Shown: positions 42,163-52,753, counted from the first letter of the stretch. The stretch: DNA of 64,000 nucleotides from Symbiodinium natans (GCA_905221605.1 CAJNDS010000205.1:1-64000); one strand, 5' to 3'. The notes: generated by a model from the letters alone, not told the origin. Translations and numbers: made by a program.

Positions 42163-42260
42163 TCTACTTGGAGGTTCATGGTACTTCGGTACCCAAGTAT
42201 AACGGCACTTATCACCCAATTGTCACCTTAATTAGGTGGGTTGTAAGTACCCTGAAGCCA
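42163..42260. repeat. small palindromic element of the GGTTCATGGTACTT family
   Basis: Contains TTGGAGGTTCATGGTACTTC and ACCCAAGTATAAC. The same string family forms the inverted end of the element at 45173-45290. The right arm here is degraded. Confidence 0.5.
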
Positions 42261-42385
42261 GACCCTGAGCTAAACACTGAACATGAAACACCTTGAGAAA
42301 AATGTCGTGAGATCTAGATCTCTACCTCAAACCCATCTTCAACCCAACTCTTTTCGGTCCCGTCTCAGCAGGAGCAGGCCTTAGC

Positions 42386-42445
42386 CATGACAGCGGCCCT
42401 GATCGAAGAAGTCGACTTGCTGCAGTTTGGGAGTTCCTTCCAGAA
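42386..42445 (+). CDS. possible small exon
   Basis: The phrase MTAALIEEVDLLQFG in an open plus-strand frame has protein-like composition among non-coding repeats. It could be an upstream exon of the channel gene or of another gene. No splice partner was found. Confidence 0.2.
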
Positions 42446-43867
42446 GCAGCTGCCGGCAGCTTGTTCGCAAAGGGCTTAGTTTAGCGCCTTCCCACAGGCA
42501 TTTCTGTCATGTTCCACGAAGCTTTGGCTCTGTGCCGAAGGGACTGCGCCGACCCGAAATTGCCCGAAGCCATATACCTCGAACCCCAAGCCGGAAGACT
42601 GAAATCCCTGAGATACCAGAGGCCACGCCCTGATCCCCCGCCTTATCTTGTGGTGTGCTTGTGAGGGTTGAGGATGGGATCCAGCAGGTATCAAGGCAAA
42701 TCTCATCTTCAAGCCATTTGCATACTACCTTAGGATCGACATGGTCCGAACAACCCCGCAACCTCTTGGTCTTAGCTACTTTTGGTTGTTCTCGCATTCC
42801 CATGAAAAAGGCAGGCTTCCTGTTTAGACAAGAAAAATGCTCATCTGCTCTGGGCCCCAGGACCCCCCTGTCCAGCACAAAGAGGCGCGTTTCGCAACAG
42901 CCGTCGTGTGGCATGAGTTGAGAGCTGGATTGCGGATGAGAATTTGAAGGGCTCCAGAAATCTGCGTGCAAACGCTTTTGGCGCTCACGGGACGGTTCAA
43001 GCCTGAAACCAGAATGTCGTTAAATTGCAGGTGGCTGCGGTTGTTGCCCGCATGCCGTTGGAGGAGCGCTTTTGGTTGGGGGGTGCTTTTTGTCTGGCTT
43101 GTAGTTCCCTGAGCATTGATGCCACTCCCCCTTCGTGTTGAATGTTTCGGGATTTTGTTTCAGAGGTTTGTTTTGGGTGTAGGATTTTGGGGGCCTAAGA
43201 ACTGGAGTTCGGAACCCCCTTGAGCGAGGAGAAGGCTCCTGTTCCTTTGGCCACCTGGCTTGTTATGGGTCTTAAAGGGACCCCCAAAAACTGTATCCCT
43301 ATTTTCGGCAACTCCTAAAAGCAGAAGGCCCCAGGATCAAGGAGAGGGCCGAGTTTCGGGAGGGTTTTTGCGGGTTTAGTGACGTTTAGGCTTGGCCCCC
43401 GTGCAATCTAAGCGCATTCTCAAGGCTTTCTGTCCCCAAGCGAACGAATTCCATGAATCCTGAGTGGTGGGCTTGCAAGGCTACCGCGCCGACGCCGAAG
43501 AAGCAGCCGGTCTTTCCGAGAATCTGTTTTTTTTCTTTGCCGTAGTTCTACCGGGCCTCGGGGCCTGCCCAACGTTTCCCAGGCGCTACAAGCCGCTCTT
43601 GCACGTAGAACCGCCTCAACCAGGCTGGGTCGCACTTTTCATGACAAAGGATTGCCGCCTGGCTTGTACTGACTTCCGCTGCACAACCAGCTATAAGCTC
43701 CCCAAAGCCACCATTGAAGACCCTGCATCCTACGCACCGCTTAATCCCGAAGTCGAGGCGCGGAGTTGGTTCTGGTGATGGGGCTTCCATCAGTATTCCA
43801 CCCTTAGCTGAACAACCAAACTAGCAAGGCTACCGTGATACTGCCGTGGGTTTATTGTGGTTTCGCC

Positions 43868-44170
43868 GGGGTAGGGTTTTGGGTGTAGGGTTTAGGGTTT
43901 AGGGTTTAGGGATTTTAGGGTTTAGGGTTTAGGGTTTAGGGTCTAGGGTTAGGGTTGAGGGTTTAGGGTTTAGGGCCTAGGGTTTAGGGGTTAGGGGTTA
44001 GGGTTTAGGGTTTAGGGTTTGAGGGCGTCTTGCAGGCAAGTCCCGCAGTCGACTTGACTGGGATGGGGGATTCCGAGTGTACTTTCCGGCGCCACCAGGC
44101 TGCAACCTGGGGATGTTCCCCCTTCTTCTGTTGAAATGCTCCCCCTAGGGTTTAGGGTTTAGGGTTTCAG
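43868..44170 (+). repeat. telomere-like TTTAGGG arrays
   Basis: Two TTTAGGG tracts (about 43868-44023 and 44147-44167) with about 120 bp of unique sequence between them. Variants such as TTAGGGG and GTCTAGG are mixed in. Confidence 0.9.
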
Positions 44171-44175
44171 CAGCT

Positions 44176-44244
44176 TGTACTAACAGTCCTTCATAGGGAT
44201 TATAGTACCTCCTATTACAATCCCTATTAAGGAATGTTCGTATA
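44176..44244. repeat. short palindromic element (MITE family A)
   Basis: ACTAACAGTCCTTCATAGGG on the left pairs with the reverse complement of CCCTATTAAGGAATGTTCGT on the right. The core resembles the elements at 54783 and 55402. Confidence 0.7.
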
Positions 44245-44709
44245 AGGGCGGCGGCCCGTAGAGATCTTACGTCCGAGGCCATGTGTTGAGCTTTACGGTC
44301 AAGGGTCCGGGGTGTTGACGGTGGATGAATATTCTTATTACTGTTATAAGTAGTATGCTATTCTCGTTTATCTTGTTATATTTATGATTATCATTGTTTC
44401 TATTATTCCTAGTGTTTTGTTACATTACCTTTTTTTTTGGTCCAAGCCCTCTCAAGCCCTCGGCCGCCCGCAGCCGCCCTCAGGCCGCAAGCCCGGTAAA
44501 CTCCTTAAGGGACCCCACGCCCAGTCCCTTCGCATCTTGAAGCCTCCTCTTCGCATGCTCTGGCTCTTGGACTCCTCAGAAATTCTCCGGATTTGAGATC
44601 GAAGCGCCTCTCTGCAGGGTTTTTGCTTGTAGGTTGTTTTCCAGCAGCTTCCTCGAAGGCCAGCTTGCAATCAAACAGCGTTGCTGCTGTCATGTTGGCA
44701 TGTTGTGTG

Positions 44710-44750
<41 letters not shown>

Positions 44751-44751
44751 A

Positions 44752-44793
<42 letters not shown>

Positions 44794-44807
44794 TGCGTGT
44801 GTGTGTC

Positions 44808-44850
<43 letters not shown>
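44710..44850. repeat. (TA)n then (TG)n microsatellite
   Basis: (TA)10 at about 44711-44730, followed by roughly 115 bp of imperfect (TG)n. The Cys/Val/Tyr-rich ORFs across it are repeat artefacts. Confidence 0.95.
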
Positions 44851-44851
<1 letters not shown>

Positions 44852-45172
44852 AGTGCAATTTCTCCAGTCTTGTGATTGTTGTGGTTATGCGAGCCATATT
44901 TTTCTGGTTATTCTTACCGTCGCTTTTTCGTTTAAACCAAGGCTGTTGTTATTTTGTGTTGCTATGGTCATGACCAAGATTATGTTTGATTGCTGCAAAC
45001 GTGTTATATGTGTTTCCGGGGATAGACGTACTGTCAAACTGCACCGAGAGCTTTGAACAAAGTCGCCACACAAAACATTAGCCCCAAACCTGAAACCATT
45101 CGTAGTAAAGTGTAAAGCCTGAACCCCCTGTGGAGTTGTACCTACGAGAAACCCCAAACTCAAAGACGACCT

Positions 45173-45290
45173 ACTTGAAGGATCAGGGTCCTTACTAGTG
45201 AATTATAACTGTACTCATAAGCACTTATAAGCCCCTGAGGTGCCCAAATGATGGTTATAATTGGGTAAGAAGTACCATGAACCTTCAAGT
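45173..45290. repeat. 118-bp palindromic element beside a splice acceptor
   Basis: The left end TACTTGAAGGATCAGGGTCC and the right end (reverse complement TACTTGAAGGTTCATGGTAC) form imperfect inverted repeats of about 36 bp. Its right end is 12 bases from the AG that opens exon 1 of the channel model. Confidence 0.7.
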
Positions 45291-45302
45291 ACTCAACAAA
45301 AG

Positions 45303-45577
45303 CCGAGGCTGTGTTTGCGCATCGTGAGCAGTCGATGGTTTGACTACCTTATCGGATTCGTGATCTTGGTCAACTCACTGTTAGTCGGCTTCGAAGTTCA
45401 GATGAGCTTAGATGGCCTAGACGTGACCTGGATGCAGCCTCTGGACACCGGATTCATTGGGCTGTACTTTCTGGAGCTCTGCATGCGACTCGTGGGAATG
45501 GGTTGGCGGCAGTGCTTCTGCGATGGATGGTTTCTTTTAGATTTCACCCTGGCTGCCTGGCTGCAATCCCTGGTTCA
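45303..45577 (+). CDS. channel exon 1: voltage-sensor helices S1-S3
   Basis: Opens after AG at 45301-45302. S1 is SRWFDYLIGFVILVNSLLVG, S2 is FIGLYFLELCMRLVGMG with the usual acidic Glu, and S3 is GWFLLDFTLAAWLQSL. It ends two bases into a Gln codon before GTGTAA. The first G of exon 2 completes that codon. Confidence 0.8.
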
Positions 45578-48500
45578 GTGTAAAGCTCTCATTGCAAAGT
45601 TTCTTGGAGCGTCTACAGTCTCGAGGGTGGTTCTCGTGAAAGGGCTCTTTAAAGGATCTGCGAAGGCTCATGGAACCCCCATGGAAAAGACGTAAACCGA
45701 AGACTTCTCAAGGAATTCCTCGAACCCAAAAGGTCAGCCGATCTGTGGCTTGCCACCTTCAGCCCTGAAAATTAAGCACCGCCCACATGGGTGGTTGTCA
45801 GAATTATGATCCTTTTTGGGGTGCCCTAAAGATTAGGTGCATTATACTAGGTCTTACTAGGGACCCAATGAGGGACCGTAATTTTGACCACCACCCACAT
45901 TGAGGTTTAGGCATAGGTTATCCGGTTCTCCAAGCCTTGGAAGACTCCAAAGCCAAGCCCAAAACACCCATGAGAAGTGCCGCAAGGTGGTCTTGGGCAT
46001 CGTGACGGTCTTTGTGCTTCTGCTGCTTGGGCCGTGCAACCCCCCCAAACACCTTCAGGGTTGACTTAGGGTGCCTGAAGCACATCTCGAGCTCCGCGTG
46101 GGAGGAAGAGGTTGGCCTTCGCCGATCAAGTGCACACAGGCATGTCCGAACTCGGGCATCGATTTTCATGTAAGTGAATCTCATTCAGAGCATGTTTCAG
46201 GAGGGGCCCTAGAACCTCCTAAGAAGGATCCCAATAAGGGCCGAATAAGGCCCCCCCTGAGGGAGGCTTTTGGGGCTCGGGTCCGACCTCGCGACGTCCC
46301 ATTTGGTGAGACAAGTCGCAAAAAGTACCGAAGAACAGGAGCCTCTAGACCAGCCTTCAGAAGTTTCAATCAAGATTTCCGTTCTCCAGATCAAAATTGG
46401 CGATGTGAAGGGCATTGGGCTCGGATGCCCACTTCACCCAACAGCCCTAAGCCTGAAGCCTCAAACCACCCCCCCCCCAAGTACACCCTACACCGCAACC
46501 TCCGAACTCCCTTGTACTTCCTTGCTCCCCACACCGAGACTCTAAACCCTCTAGACACCCCTCCCCCCCCCACTTCCCCTCGTTCTAAGTTCTACGTGCC
46601 CCCCTCCGCCCCTCCAAAACCCATAAACCCTACACCCGAAACCCTAAACCCCAAGCCGAAAAGAGCTCTCTCTCTCTCTCGCTCCCCCCTCTCTCTCCCT
46701 CTCTCTCTCTCTTCCTCTCTCTCTCTCTCCCCCCTCTCTCTCTCTCTCCCTCCCTCTCTCAGGTTCGGTTCCAGCGGGGATCTTGGCATCCTCGAGTCGG
46801 TTCTGGTGGTTCGCGCCATGCGGCTCCTGCGCCTCATCCGGGCGCTGCGGATGCTGAAGTACTTCCGCAGCTCGGGAGCTCGGAGGGCGAGGGGTTCTTC
46901 CGGGAGGAGGTGTCCTTTTGTTCATTTCTTGGAGGGGCTGAGGGGGGGGGGTTGGGTTCGGGTGTGGGGCTGCAGGGGTAGGTTTGGGGGTTTGGGGCTT
47001 CAGAGGTTTGGTGAGTTTAGGGGCGTTCGGATTGAGGCCTCGGGCTCGGCGTGGCACGAAGAACTTTGAACCCGAAATCCCAAGGCCCAGGCATCAACTC
47101 GAGTTTCGGTGTCAGAGGCGGGTAAGACCTCCTCCAAGGAACCGTCTGGAGACTGGTCTACGGGTTGCTGACGTCGCACAATGCCACCCGCACCGAAAAC
47201 TGGACTGGGCTTCGACTCTGGGGGTTTACGAAAATCGGGGTGACAAAGTATTTTGGGGTGTAGAAGGGCTCCCCCTATTTACGGAAATCCCTCATATGGA
47301 GGAATCCGTGAGCTCATCTTGTGAACATAAACGTTTTCGGCAAACCCTGCGGCCCAGACCGCCAATGCGAAGCCTTTTCAGAGTTTTTGGGCTTCGGAGC
47401 TTTGTGGGATTTGGGGCTTCTGTCTTCACCGCCCTCCCAAACCCTAAGCCATAAACCCCAAACACCAGAAGCTCAACTCTGACGGTCCGAGGTTTGAGGT
47501 TCAGGGTCTTTTGATGGCTAGGCGGCCGAAAAAGCGGCCGAAAATGGCTTGAACCGCCTTACGCTCTCATCCATCCAGAGAGGCCATGTTCTCGACCCTT
47601 TCGCTGATCCTGCTGACGCTCTATGTGTTCGCCTGCTTGGGGGTGGACACTTGTCGAACGAAAAAAGTCGGTGGCCTTATAGCCTTAGCTTGGCAGCATC
47701 AGCCCATGAGTTGGAAGGGAAGCAGTGCAGGTTGTTTTCGGGGTTTTCGTGGCTAAGGGCGTCTCAAGATCCGAGAGCTCAGGAGTTGATCACCAAGGAT
47801 GAGAACCTCTTGGGCATGGATGTGACTTCCGCTATCATCCAGGATCACTTCGTCTCAGTTTTCGTGTCAATGCTGACCTTGGTGCAGTTCGTTACCGTCG
47901 ACTCAGCCACATCCTTAGCACATGGCCCCCTTTTGGGGGCGCCCTAGATGTAAGGGTTCCCTACTAGAGCTGGGCTCTCGGCGATAGGATTCCTGAACGC
48001 TACAGTCCTTCGGTGCTGGGGACATCTCAGTGTTCAACCTCCAAGCCCAAACCTCGTGTGTTGACGTGTAAACCGGTTGCCAGACCCATGTATGCCCACA
48101 GGGGCGCATGTAGGCCCATCAAGCCCGACCCTGAACTGCAAAGAGCCAAAGAGGGTCTCAGAAAGCGGCGCTTTGAGGTTGCCTGGCGGTTTGGGGCGGG
48201 GGGGCACATGGGAGGAGCGCGAGCGGTCACAAAATTCGTCGTCCTAAGCCTCACCGTGCATTGTAACTCTTGGATTCCTATAGTTATGGGGGCAAGAAAT
48301 GCGAGCATTGCCAGCATCAAATCATAACTGATCAGAACCTTCAAAGCAAAAGCCCATAAAAGCCCCGAGGTTGCGATAGTTTACGTGCCGCTGATCAAGG
48401 AGAAGCCGATCTTAGCGGTCTACTTCTTCGTCGCACCCCCAGTGTTCGGTTTGGTGTATGGCTTTCCAGTTCCCTAGACAAAGCCTACTAAGCTCGCAAT

Positions 48501-48761
48501 CCTGAGCTGCTGACACGTAAACATCTTGCGTCCTGAGCGTGTAGTCTGACGCTTCAGGAGATCGCGCAGAACCAGTAAGACGAAGCCAACCTGAAGCCCC
48601 CACGCACCTGTTCAGGCCATCATCTTGATTGTCTCGATTGCCCTCATGAACTTGGCTACTCTGCTGATTCTGATGTAGAGACGCCGGGTCGGAGCTCAAG
48701 AATCCAAAGCTAAAACCCTAAACCCTAAACCCTAAACTCCCTAAACCCTAAACCCTAAACC

Positions 48762-48800
<39 letters not shown>

Positions 48801-49341
48801 ACCCTAAACCCTAAACCCTAAACCCTAAACCCTAGTCCTGAGTTGGCTTCGGGGTCAGCCTGGGGGTTCGGCTCGGTCGCCTCACTCGCAGGGTCTCCCG
48901 CGCAGCGCGTCCTTACCCCAAGAAGACAAGTGAGGGGGGTTTAGGGTTTAGGGTTTAGGGTTTAGGGTTTAGGGTTTAGGGTTTAGGGTTTGTTGGGGTT
49001 TAGGGTTTAGGGGGTGGTGGGCGGGTTCATGGACTGAGGGTTTTTACGGTACAGGGTGTCAGCCAGAATCGCAATGCCACCAGACAAGCATCGCAACGTT
49101 GCTGGGAAGCATCAAAACGATTCAAAACGTATCAAAACGTGAGTGTTCTCGCGGCCTCCCTCGTTCTTGGACCTGGACTTCTTTTTCTTGCCCATGCCTT
49201 GAACAAATCGGCCCCGAGACTTCATTGAAGAAGAGTTTGGAAGTGCTCTTGGACATTCTTTACGCTGGCAATCTCTCTCTCTCTCTCTGTTTTGGTATCT
49301 CTTTCTCTCTCTGTCTCTCTCTTTCTCTCTCTTTCTCTCTC

Positions 49342-49394
<53 letters not shown>

Positions 49395-52300
49395 GCATAC
49401 ATAGATAGATCATCTCCCTAGTCACGACACAGCAACCCTGCAGTTTAAGATTAATCACCGCGAGGTCACCGCAGTTTTGGTGGAGGGGGCTCTCGAGAAT
49501 GCTGCCCACGACCGAGAAGCAGAAAAAGTCAACTTGCAAGAGAAGTTGAAGGAAGCCGCTTCTTGCCTGAACAAAGCCCCCGCGTGCTGTTTGGGTGGAG
49601 GGTTGCGGTGAGAATCATGCCTCGGTAACCTGCACCCACGCAACGCCAAGAAGCCGATTTCATATCAAATCCGGCCTCCACCGCCTTTCCCCGTCGGAGG
49701 CACCGTGCCAGTACCAAGCTAGTATCATGTCGGGCGAGTTGGTTGAATCATGCGTAAGCGTGTGTAAGGCTTTCATAAATCGGGCAGGGTGGCGGACCCG
49801 CCCGTGCCTGTTATCTGCTGCCCGAACATGGGCTTTTCTCCACTGTTCGCAAGAATGTTCGCACCACGAACATTCGCAACCAATCTACGCAGGCACCCGT
49901 CTCACCTTTCCAATAGGGGTTGGGAGCTTCTTGAGCAGGATGAGAGGATGTCGTAGGTTCAATCCACTCAATTGACCCTAAACAAGCCTACTCAACCGTC
50001 TAACAGACATAGTGCGGCCTTGCCGGCAGCAGCCAGCCTTGAGTTTTTGGAAGTTCTGATGGCTTAACACGTACATGATATTTTAAAGCACGAATGTTTG
50101 GGGTTTTAATTACCCTTCCTCGGCAGGCCGTGGAGCACCCGAGAGAGCTCGCAAGACTTGAAACTGAAAACCTGGTATTCGATTGGGTTGTAAGTTACAG
50201 GGGCTCAGGTCAAGGGTCTCTTCGAGGCCTCGAGTTTTCGGCAAGAAGCGCCGCAACTTCCGAGGTCCCAAAGTTGAGAGAGGTCTTTGCCGCCATGGAC
50301 GCGAACGGAGACGGCAACGTGACCATGGAGGACGGCGGATGCGTTTGGGGCAGGGTTTAGAAGACCCAGCATTTTGTGAGCAACTTTTGTTTTGTGATGG
50401 GCTTGGTAGGTTGAATCTGTGGGTGAAGGAAGGTTTGGGCTTTGGTTCATGATGTCAGTGTTGTATGACGTCTGTGTAGTTGCTCTGCGATGACAGTCGT
50501 GGCTCGCAGCGCCGTTCGAAGGCTTATGGTTCTCCTGGCTAAGTTCGTGTGCTGATTGAGCTTCCTGAATTCCTTCGCGCCAGCTTTGAAACCACAATAC
50601 ACCGAAGTCGCAAAACCCAAGCCTAGCCCGAACCCCCTGAAGCCTTGGACTCTAAACCCCAAAGCCAAAGCAAGAACGGCCTGAAGCACGAAACGAGCCC
50701 AACACAGGAGATAGAGGCTGTTCCCATGGACGTCATACCCAAAGAGTTCTTCGAGAAGAACAATGTCAGCAGCATGCAGGCCCACCTGTCGGGGACTTGG
50801 TAGAGGTGGAGGTGTAGAGATCTTGCAGTCATCTTTGTCCCTCCACTCCTCAAGCCTCCTCTTGAAGCCCTCGCTTATATATGTATAAATAAATGCATAT
50901 ATGACTAAATAGATTTACTTTTTTTTTGGGTTTTTGGGGCTCCGTAGTTCCTTCGCCTCAGGCTTTGCCAGGTTCTTGGTGTCGAAGAGTTTTTTGGTTG
51001 CAGGGTCTGGCCCTTTTTGAGGACCTTGTTTGGGGTTGCGAGAGTTTTGGATGTTTTGGAGTTTCTATATTACTTTTGTGTGTTTCCTGTTCTTGTTGTT
51101 TTTTGCCTTTTTTGGGGGTGGGGGGGGGGGTGGGGAGGGGGGGGTTTTGGGGTGTTTTAGGGCCTCCGAACAGGAGATCTTCGAAGTGTTGGATGTTGAC
51201 GGCGGGGGAGAGCTCTCGCAAGAGGAGTTCGTCCGGTCCCCAGTGGGCTTCCCGTTGCGGTTTGAAGTTGGGCTCAGTTGTGAACCCGAACCCCTAAACC
51301 CTAAACCCTAAACCCTAAACCCTAAACCCTAAACCCTAAACCCTAAACCCTAAACCCTAAACCCTAAACCCTAAACCCTAACCCCGAAACCCTAACCCCT
51401 AAACCCTAAACCCTAAACCCTAAACCCTAAACCCTAAACCCTAAACCCTAAACCCTAAACCCTAAACCCTAAACCCTAAACCCTAAACCCTAAACCCTAA
51501 ACCCTAAACCCTAAACCCTAAACCCTAAACCCTTAAACCTAAACCCTAAACCCTAAACCCTAAACCCTAAACCCTAAACCCTAAACCCTAAACCCTAAAC
51601 CCTAAACCCTAAACCCTAAACCCTAAACCCTAAACCCTAAACCCTAAACCCTAAACCCCAAACCCTAAACCCTAAACCCTGAACCCCAGACAGCCTAGAA
51701 TCCTTGCCTCCTCAGTCCGGCCGTTTGTTCTCTTCCGATCTGGGCTCCGCCGTATCCCAATGTGTCTGGGACGTTTTTCGAGCAGGCCCCTGCAATTCCT
51801 GAGCAGGTTTTGGGATCAAGGCGTTACGGGCGCTACGCGATAGCAGTAAAGCCCAAGTTGGCGACTGGCATGAGAGCCGTAGAAACCCTAACCCTAAACC
51901 CTAAAACCTAAACCCTAAACCCTAAGCCCCAAACCCTAAACCCTAAACCCTAAACCCTAAACCCTAAACCCTAAACCCTAAATCTGTTGGAGGCTTCGGC
52001 CCTCTGGGCTTCGGGGTTCAGGGTTCCATCATCCAGGTCGATGGCCTCCTTGACATCTTCTTCCGTGATGTGCCGCTCGAGACGCTCGGAAGCATCGGGC
52101 TGCGGAGGTACCCCTCAGCCCCCCAAACCTCCTCACCCTTAAGGGGGCCCCTGAAAAAAGCTACCTGACGGGCATTTGGAGCCTCGCCCCAGACCCTCTA
52201 AACCCCTGCTGAGCCGATGGCTCAGAGATCATTTCAGGGCCCAACCCTTAAAAGCAGCTTTGCTCCCGGACCTACAGGAGCACTGCAAGAGAGCCGTAGA

Positions 52301-52481
52301 GGGCCTGGGGGCCTGCGACTTGCGCAGCCTTACGCCCTGTTTCTTCAGGACCGTCCAGACGCTGAAGATGCTCCGCATGATGGAGTGCAGGCTGCAAGTC
52401 CTCAAAGACACCGTCGACGTTGTGCAGCAGAAGGTTTTGGTGCTCCGTGCCTGCTTCGGGGAGATCGTCGAGCCCGAATAA
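45303..52481 (+). CDS. voltage-gated cation channel with two EF-hands, 13 modelled exons
   Basis: One six-helix channel unit on the plus strand. Exons by protein continuity and intron borders: 45303-45577, 46763-46869, 47139-47175, 47579-47642 or 47645, 47783-47905, 48370-48429, 48616-48654, 49465-49553, 50265-about 50333, about 50722-50779, 51174-51230, 52037-about 52100, 52360-52481. In order they encode S1-S3, the Arg-rich S4, the S4-S5 linker, S5, the pore helix, the S6 approach, S6, a post-S6 charged helix, EF-hand 1, a linker, EF-hand 2, and a C-terminal coiled coil. The set fits the single-domain NaV/CaV-like channels with EF-hands that are numerous in dinoflagellates; Na+ or Ca2+ passage with Ca2+ feedback is inferred from the family. 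Exons upstream of 45303, including the start codon, were not found. Introns include several GC-AG types and carry most of the local repeats. Confidence 0.85.
45784..45900. repeat. palindromic intron element (about 117 bp)
   Basis: Left ATGGGTGGTTGTCAGAATTA pairs with the reverse complement of the right arm (ATGTGGGTGGTGGTCAAAAT). Located in the intron between channel exons 1 and 2. Confidence 0.7.
46667..46760 (+). repeat. (CT)n microsatellite forming the polypyrimidine tract of an acceptor
   Basis: About 94 bp of CTCTCT/CCCTCT lead straight into the CAG acceptor at 46760-46762. This is the 3' end of the first intron of the channel model. Confidence 0.85.
46763..46869 (+). CDS. channel exon 2: S4 voltage sensor
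   Basis: Encodes FGSSGDLGILESVLVVRAMR then LLRLIRALRMLKYFR, with Arg at every third position (RAMRLLRLIRALR), the hallmark of S4. The best join uses a GC donor at 46870 and splits an Arg codon. Confidence 0.85.
47579..47645 (+). CDS. channel exon 4: S5 helix
   Basis: EAMFSTLSLILLTLYVFACL, a typical S5. The preceding short exon (47139-47175) encodes the linker VWRLVYGLLTS. The 3' border is GGG then GTGGAC (GT donor) or GTG then GACACT (GA donor); both keep the frame. Confidence 0.75.
47783..47905 (+). CDS. channel exon 5: pore helix and filter
   Basis: Begins ELITKDENLL after AG. It contains DHFVSVFVSMLTLVQFVTVD, the pore-helix pattern F-x-S-M-x-T-L of four-domain-like NaV/CaV relatives. It ends at the Ser codon TCA before a GC donor. 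Confidence 0.85.
48370..48654 (+). CDS. channel exons 6 and 7: S6 inner helix
   Basis: Exon 6 (48370-48429) reads VAIVYVPLIKEKPILAVYFF and ends at a GT donor. Exon 7 (48616-48654) reads AIILIVSIALMNL and ends at a GC donor before GCTACT. Reading across the joins gives an S6 of normal length with the conserved SxxLMNL motif. Confidence 0.8.
48713..48834 (+). repeat. CCCTAAA/CCCTCAA array in a channel intron
   Basis: About 17 units. The central part changes to CCCTCAA, so variant units are clustered. Confidence 0.9.
48938..49012 (+). repeat. TTTAGGG array in the same intron, opposite orientation
   Basis: About 9 units of TTTAGGG about 100 bp after a CCCTAAA array. Together they could form a long hairpin in the transcript. 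Confidence 0.9.
49268..49392 (+). repeat. (CT)n microsatellite in a channel intron
   Basis: About 125 bp of CTCTCT with TTT interruptions, some 70 bp before the acceptor of exon 8. Confidence 0.9.
49465..49553 (+). CDS. channel exon 8: post-S6 helix
   Basis: VTAVLVEGALENAAHDREAE then KVNLQEKLK. This is the conserved charged helix after S6 in this channel group. The 3' border is uncertain; a GA donor (GAAGCC) would fit. Confidence 0.75.
50265..50333 (+). CDS. channel exon 9: EF-hand 1
   Basis: VPKLREVFAAMDANGDGNVT then MED. The loop D-x-N-x-D-x-N-x-x-x-x-(E/D) has the ligands of a Ca2+-binding EF-hand. The exact donor is ambiguous within a few bases. Confidence 0.75.
50722..51230 (+). CDS. 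channel exons 10 and 11: linker and EF-hand 2
   Basis: Exon 10 (to 50779, GC donor) reads VPMDVIPKEFFEKNNVSSMQ. Exon 11 (51174-51230, GT donor) reads EIFEVLDVDGGGELSQEEF, a second complete EF-hand loop. The join is in frame. Confidence 0.8.
51292..51690 (+). repeat. long interstitial CCCTAAA array
   Basis: About 55 nearly perfect CCCTAAA units with few variants, 60 bp after the donor of exon 11. It is the longest telomere-like tract of the window, yet it lies inside an intron. Confidence 0.95.
51880..51982 (+). repeat. second CCCTAAA array in the same intron
   Basis: About 13 units with small variants, about 55 bp before the acceptor region of exon 12. Confidence 0.9.
52037..52481 (+). CDS. 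channel exons 12 and 13: C-terminal region
   Basis: Exon 12 begins VDGLLDIFFRDVPLETL right after AG at 52035-52036, continuing EF-hand 2. Exon 13 (about 52360-52481) reads TLKMLRMMECRLQVLKDTVD then VVQQKV, a coiled-coil-like helix, and ends EIVEPE with TAA at 52479-52481. The join between the two has more than one possible border. Confidence 0.7.
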
Positions 52482-52753
52482 TGTTGACTTCGCATTAATA
52501 AACCCCCCCCCCCCTTGATTGATCAATCTCTCCGGCCAGGGCCTCCTCAATTATATTCGCCTAAATCCTGGTAGGTCTAGCTGTCCCGGTGCCACCACAG
52601 TGGGCTAAGTGAGCCTCTACTGCGAGCCTGTGGGGGATCACTTTTAGAAAAATATTCCGGGCTGGATTTTATAATTGTGGGGGGGTTACATTATTGTGTT
52701 CCGGCAGCTGGATTTTATAATTGTAGCGGGAATCATTAATGTGAAGTCAACAT
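52481..52753. repeat. 273-bp MITE with TA target duplication
   Basis: Ends ATGTTGACTTCGCATTAAT and, in reverse complement, ATGTTGACTTCACATTAAT, flanked by TA at 52479-52480 and 52754-52755. The TA duplication suggests a Tc1/mariner-type origin. The interior has a direct repeat (GCTGGATTTTATAATTGT, near 52662 and 52707) and no gene. Confidence 0.8.

Noticed and set aside
44593-45056. Cys/Val-rich ORFs of 64-140 codons
   Set aside because: They are the (TG)n microsatellite and the intron that precedes the channel exon.
45960-46040. Hydrophobic plus-strand stretch KCRKVVLGIVTVFVLLLLG as an extra channel helix
   Set aside because: It falls in the intron between exons that join directly in frame (S3 to S4). 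No splice sites make it fit the six-helix layout, though a cryptic exon cannot be excluded.
49945-49975. GGTTCAATCCACTC as a tRNA B-box or T-arm
   Set aside because: The matching A-box, anticodon arm and acceptor stem could not be placed around it.
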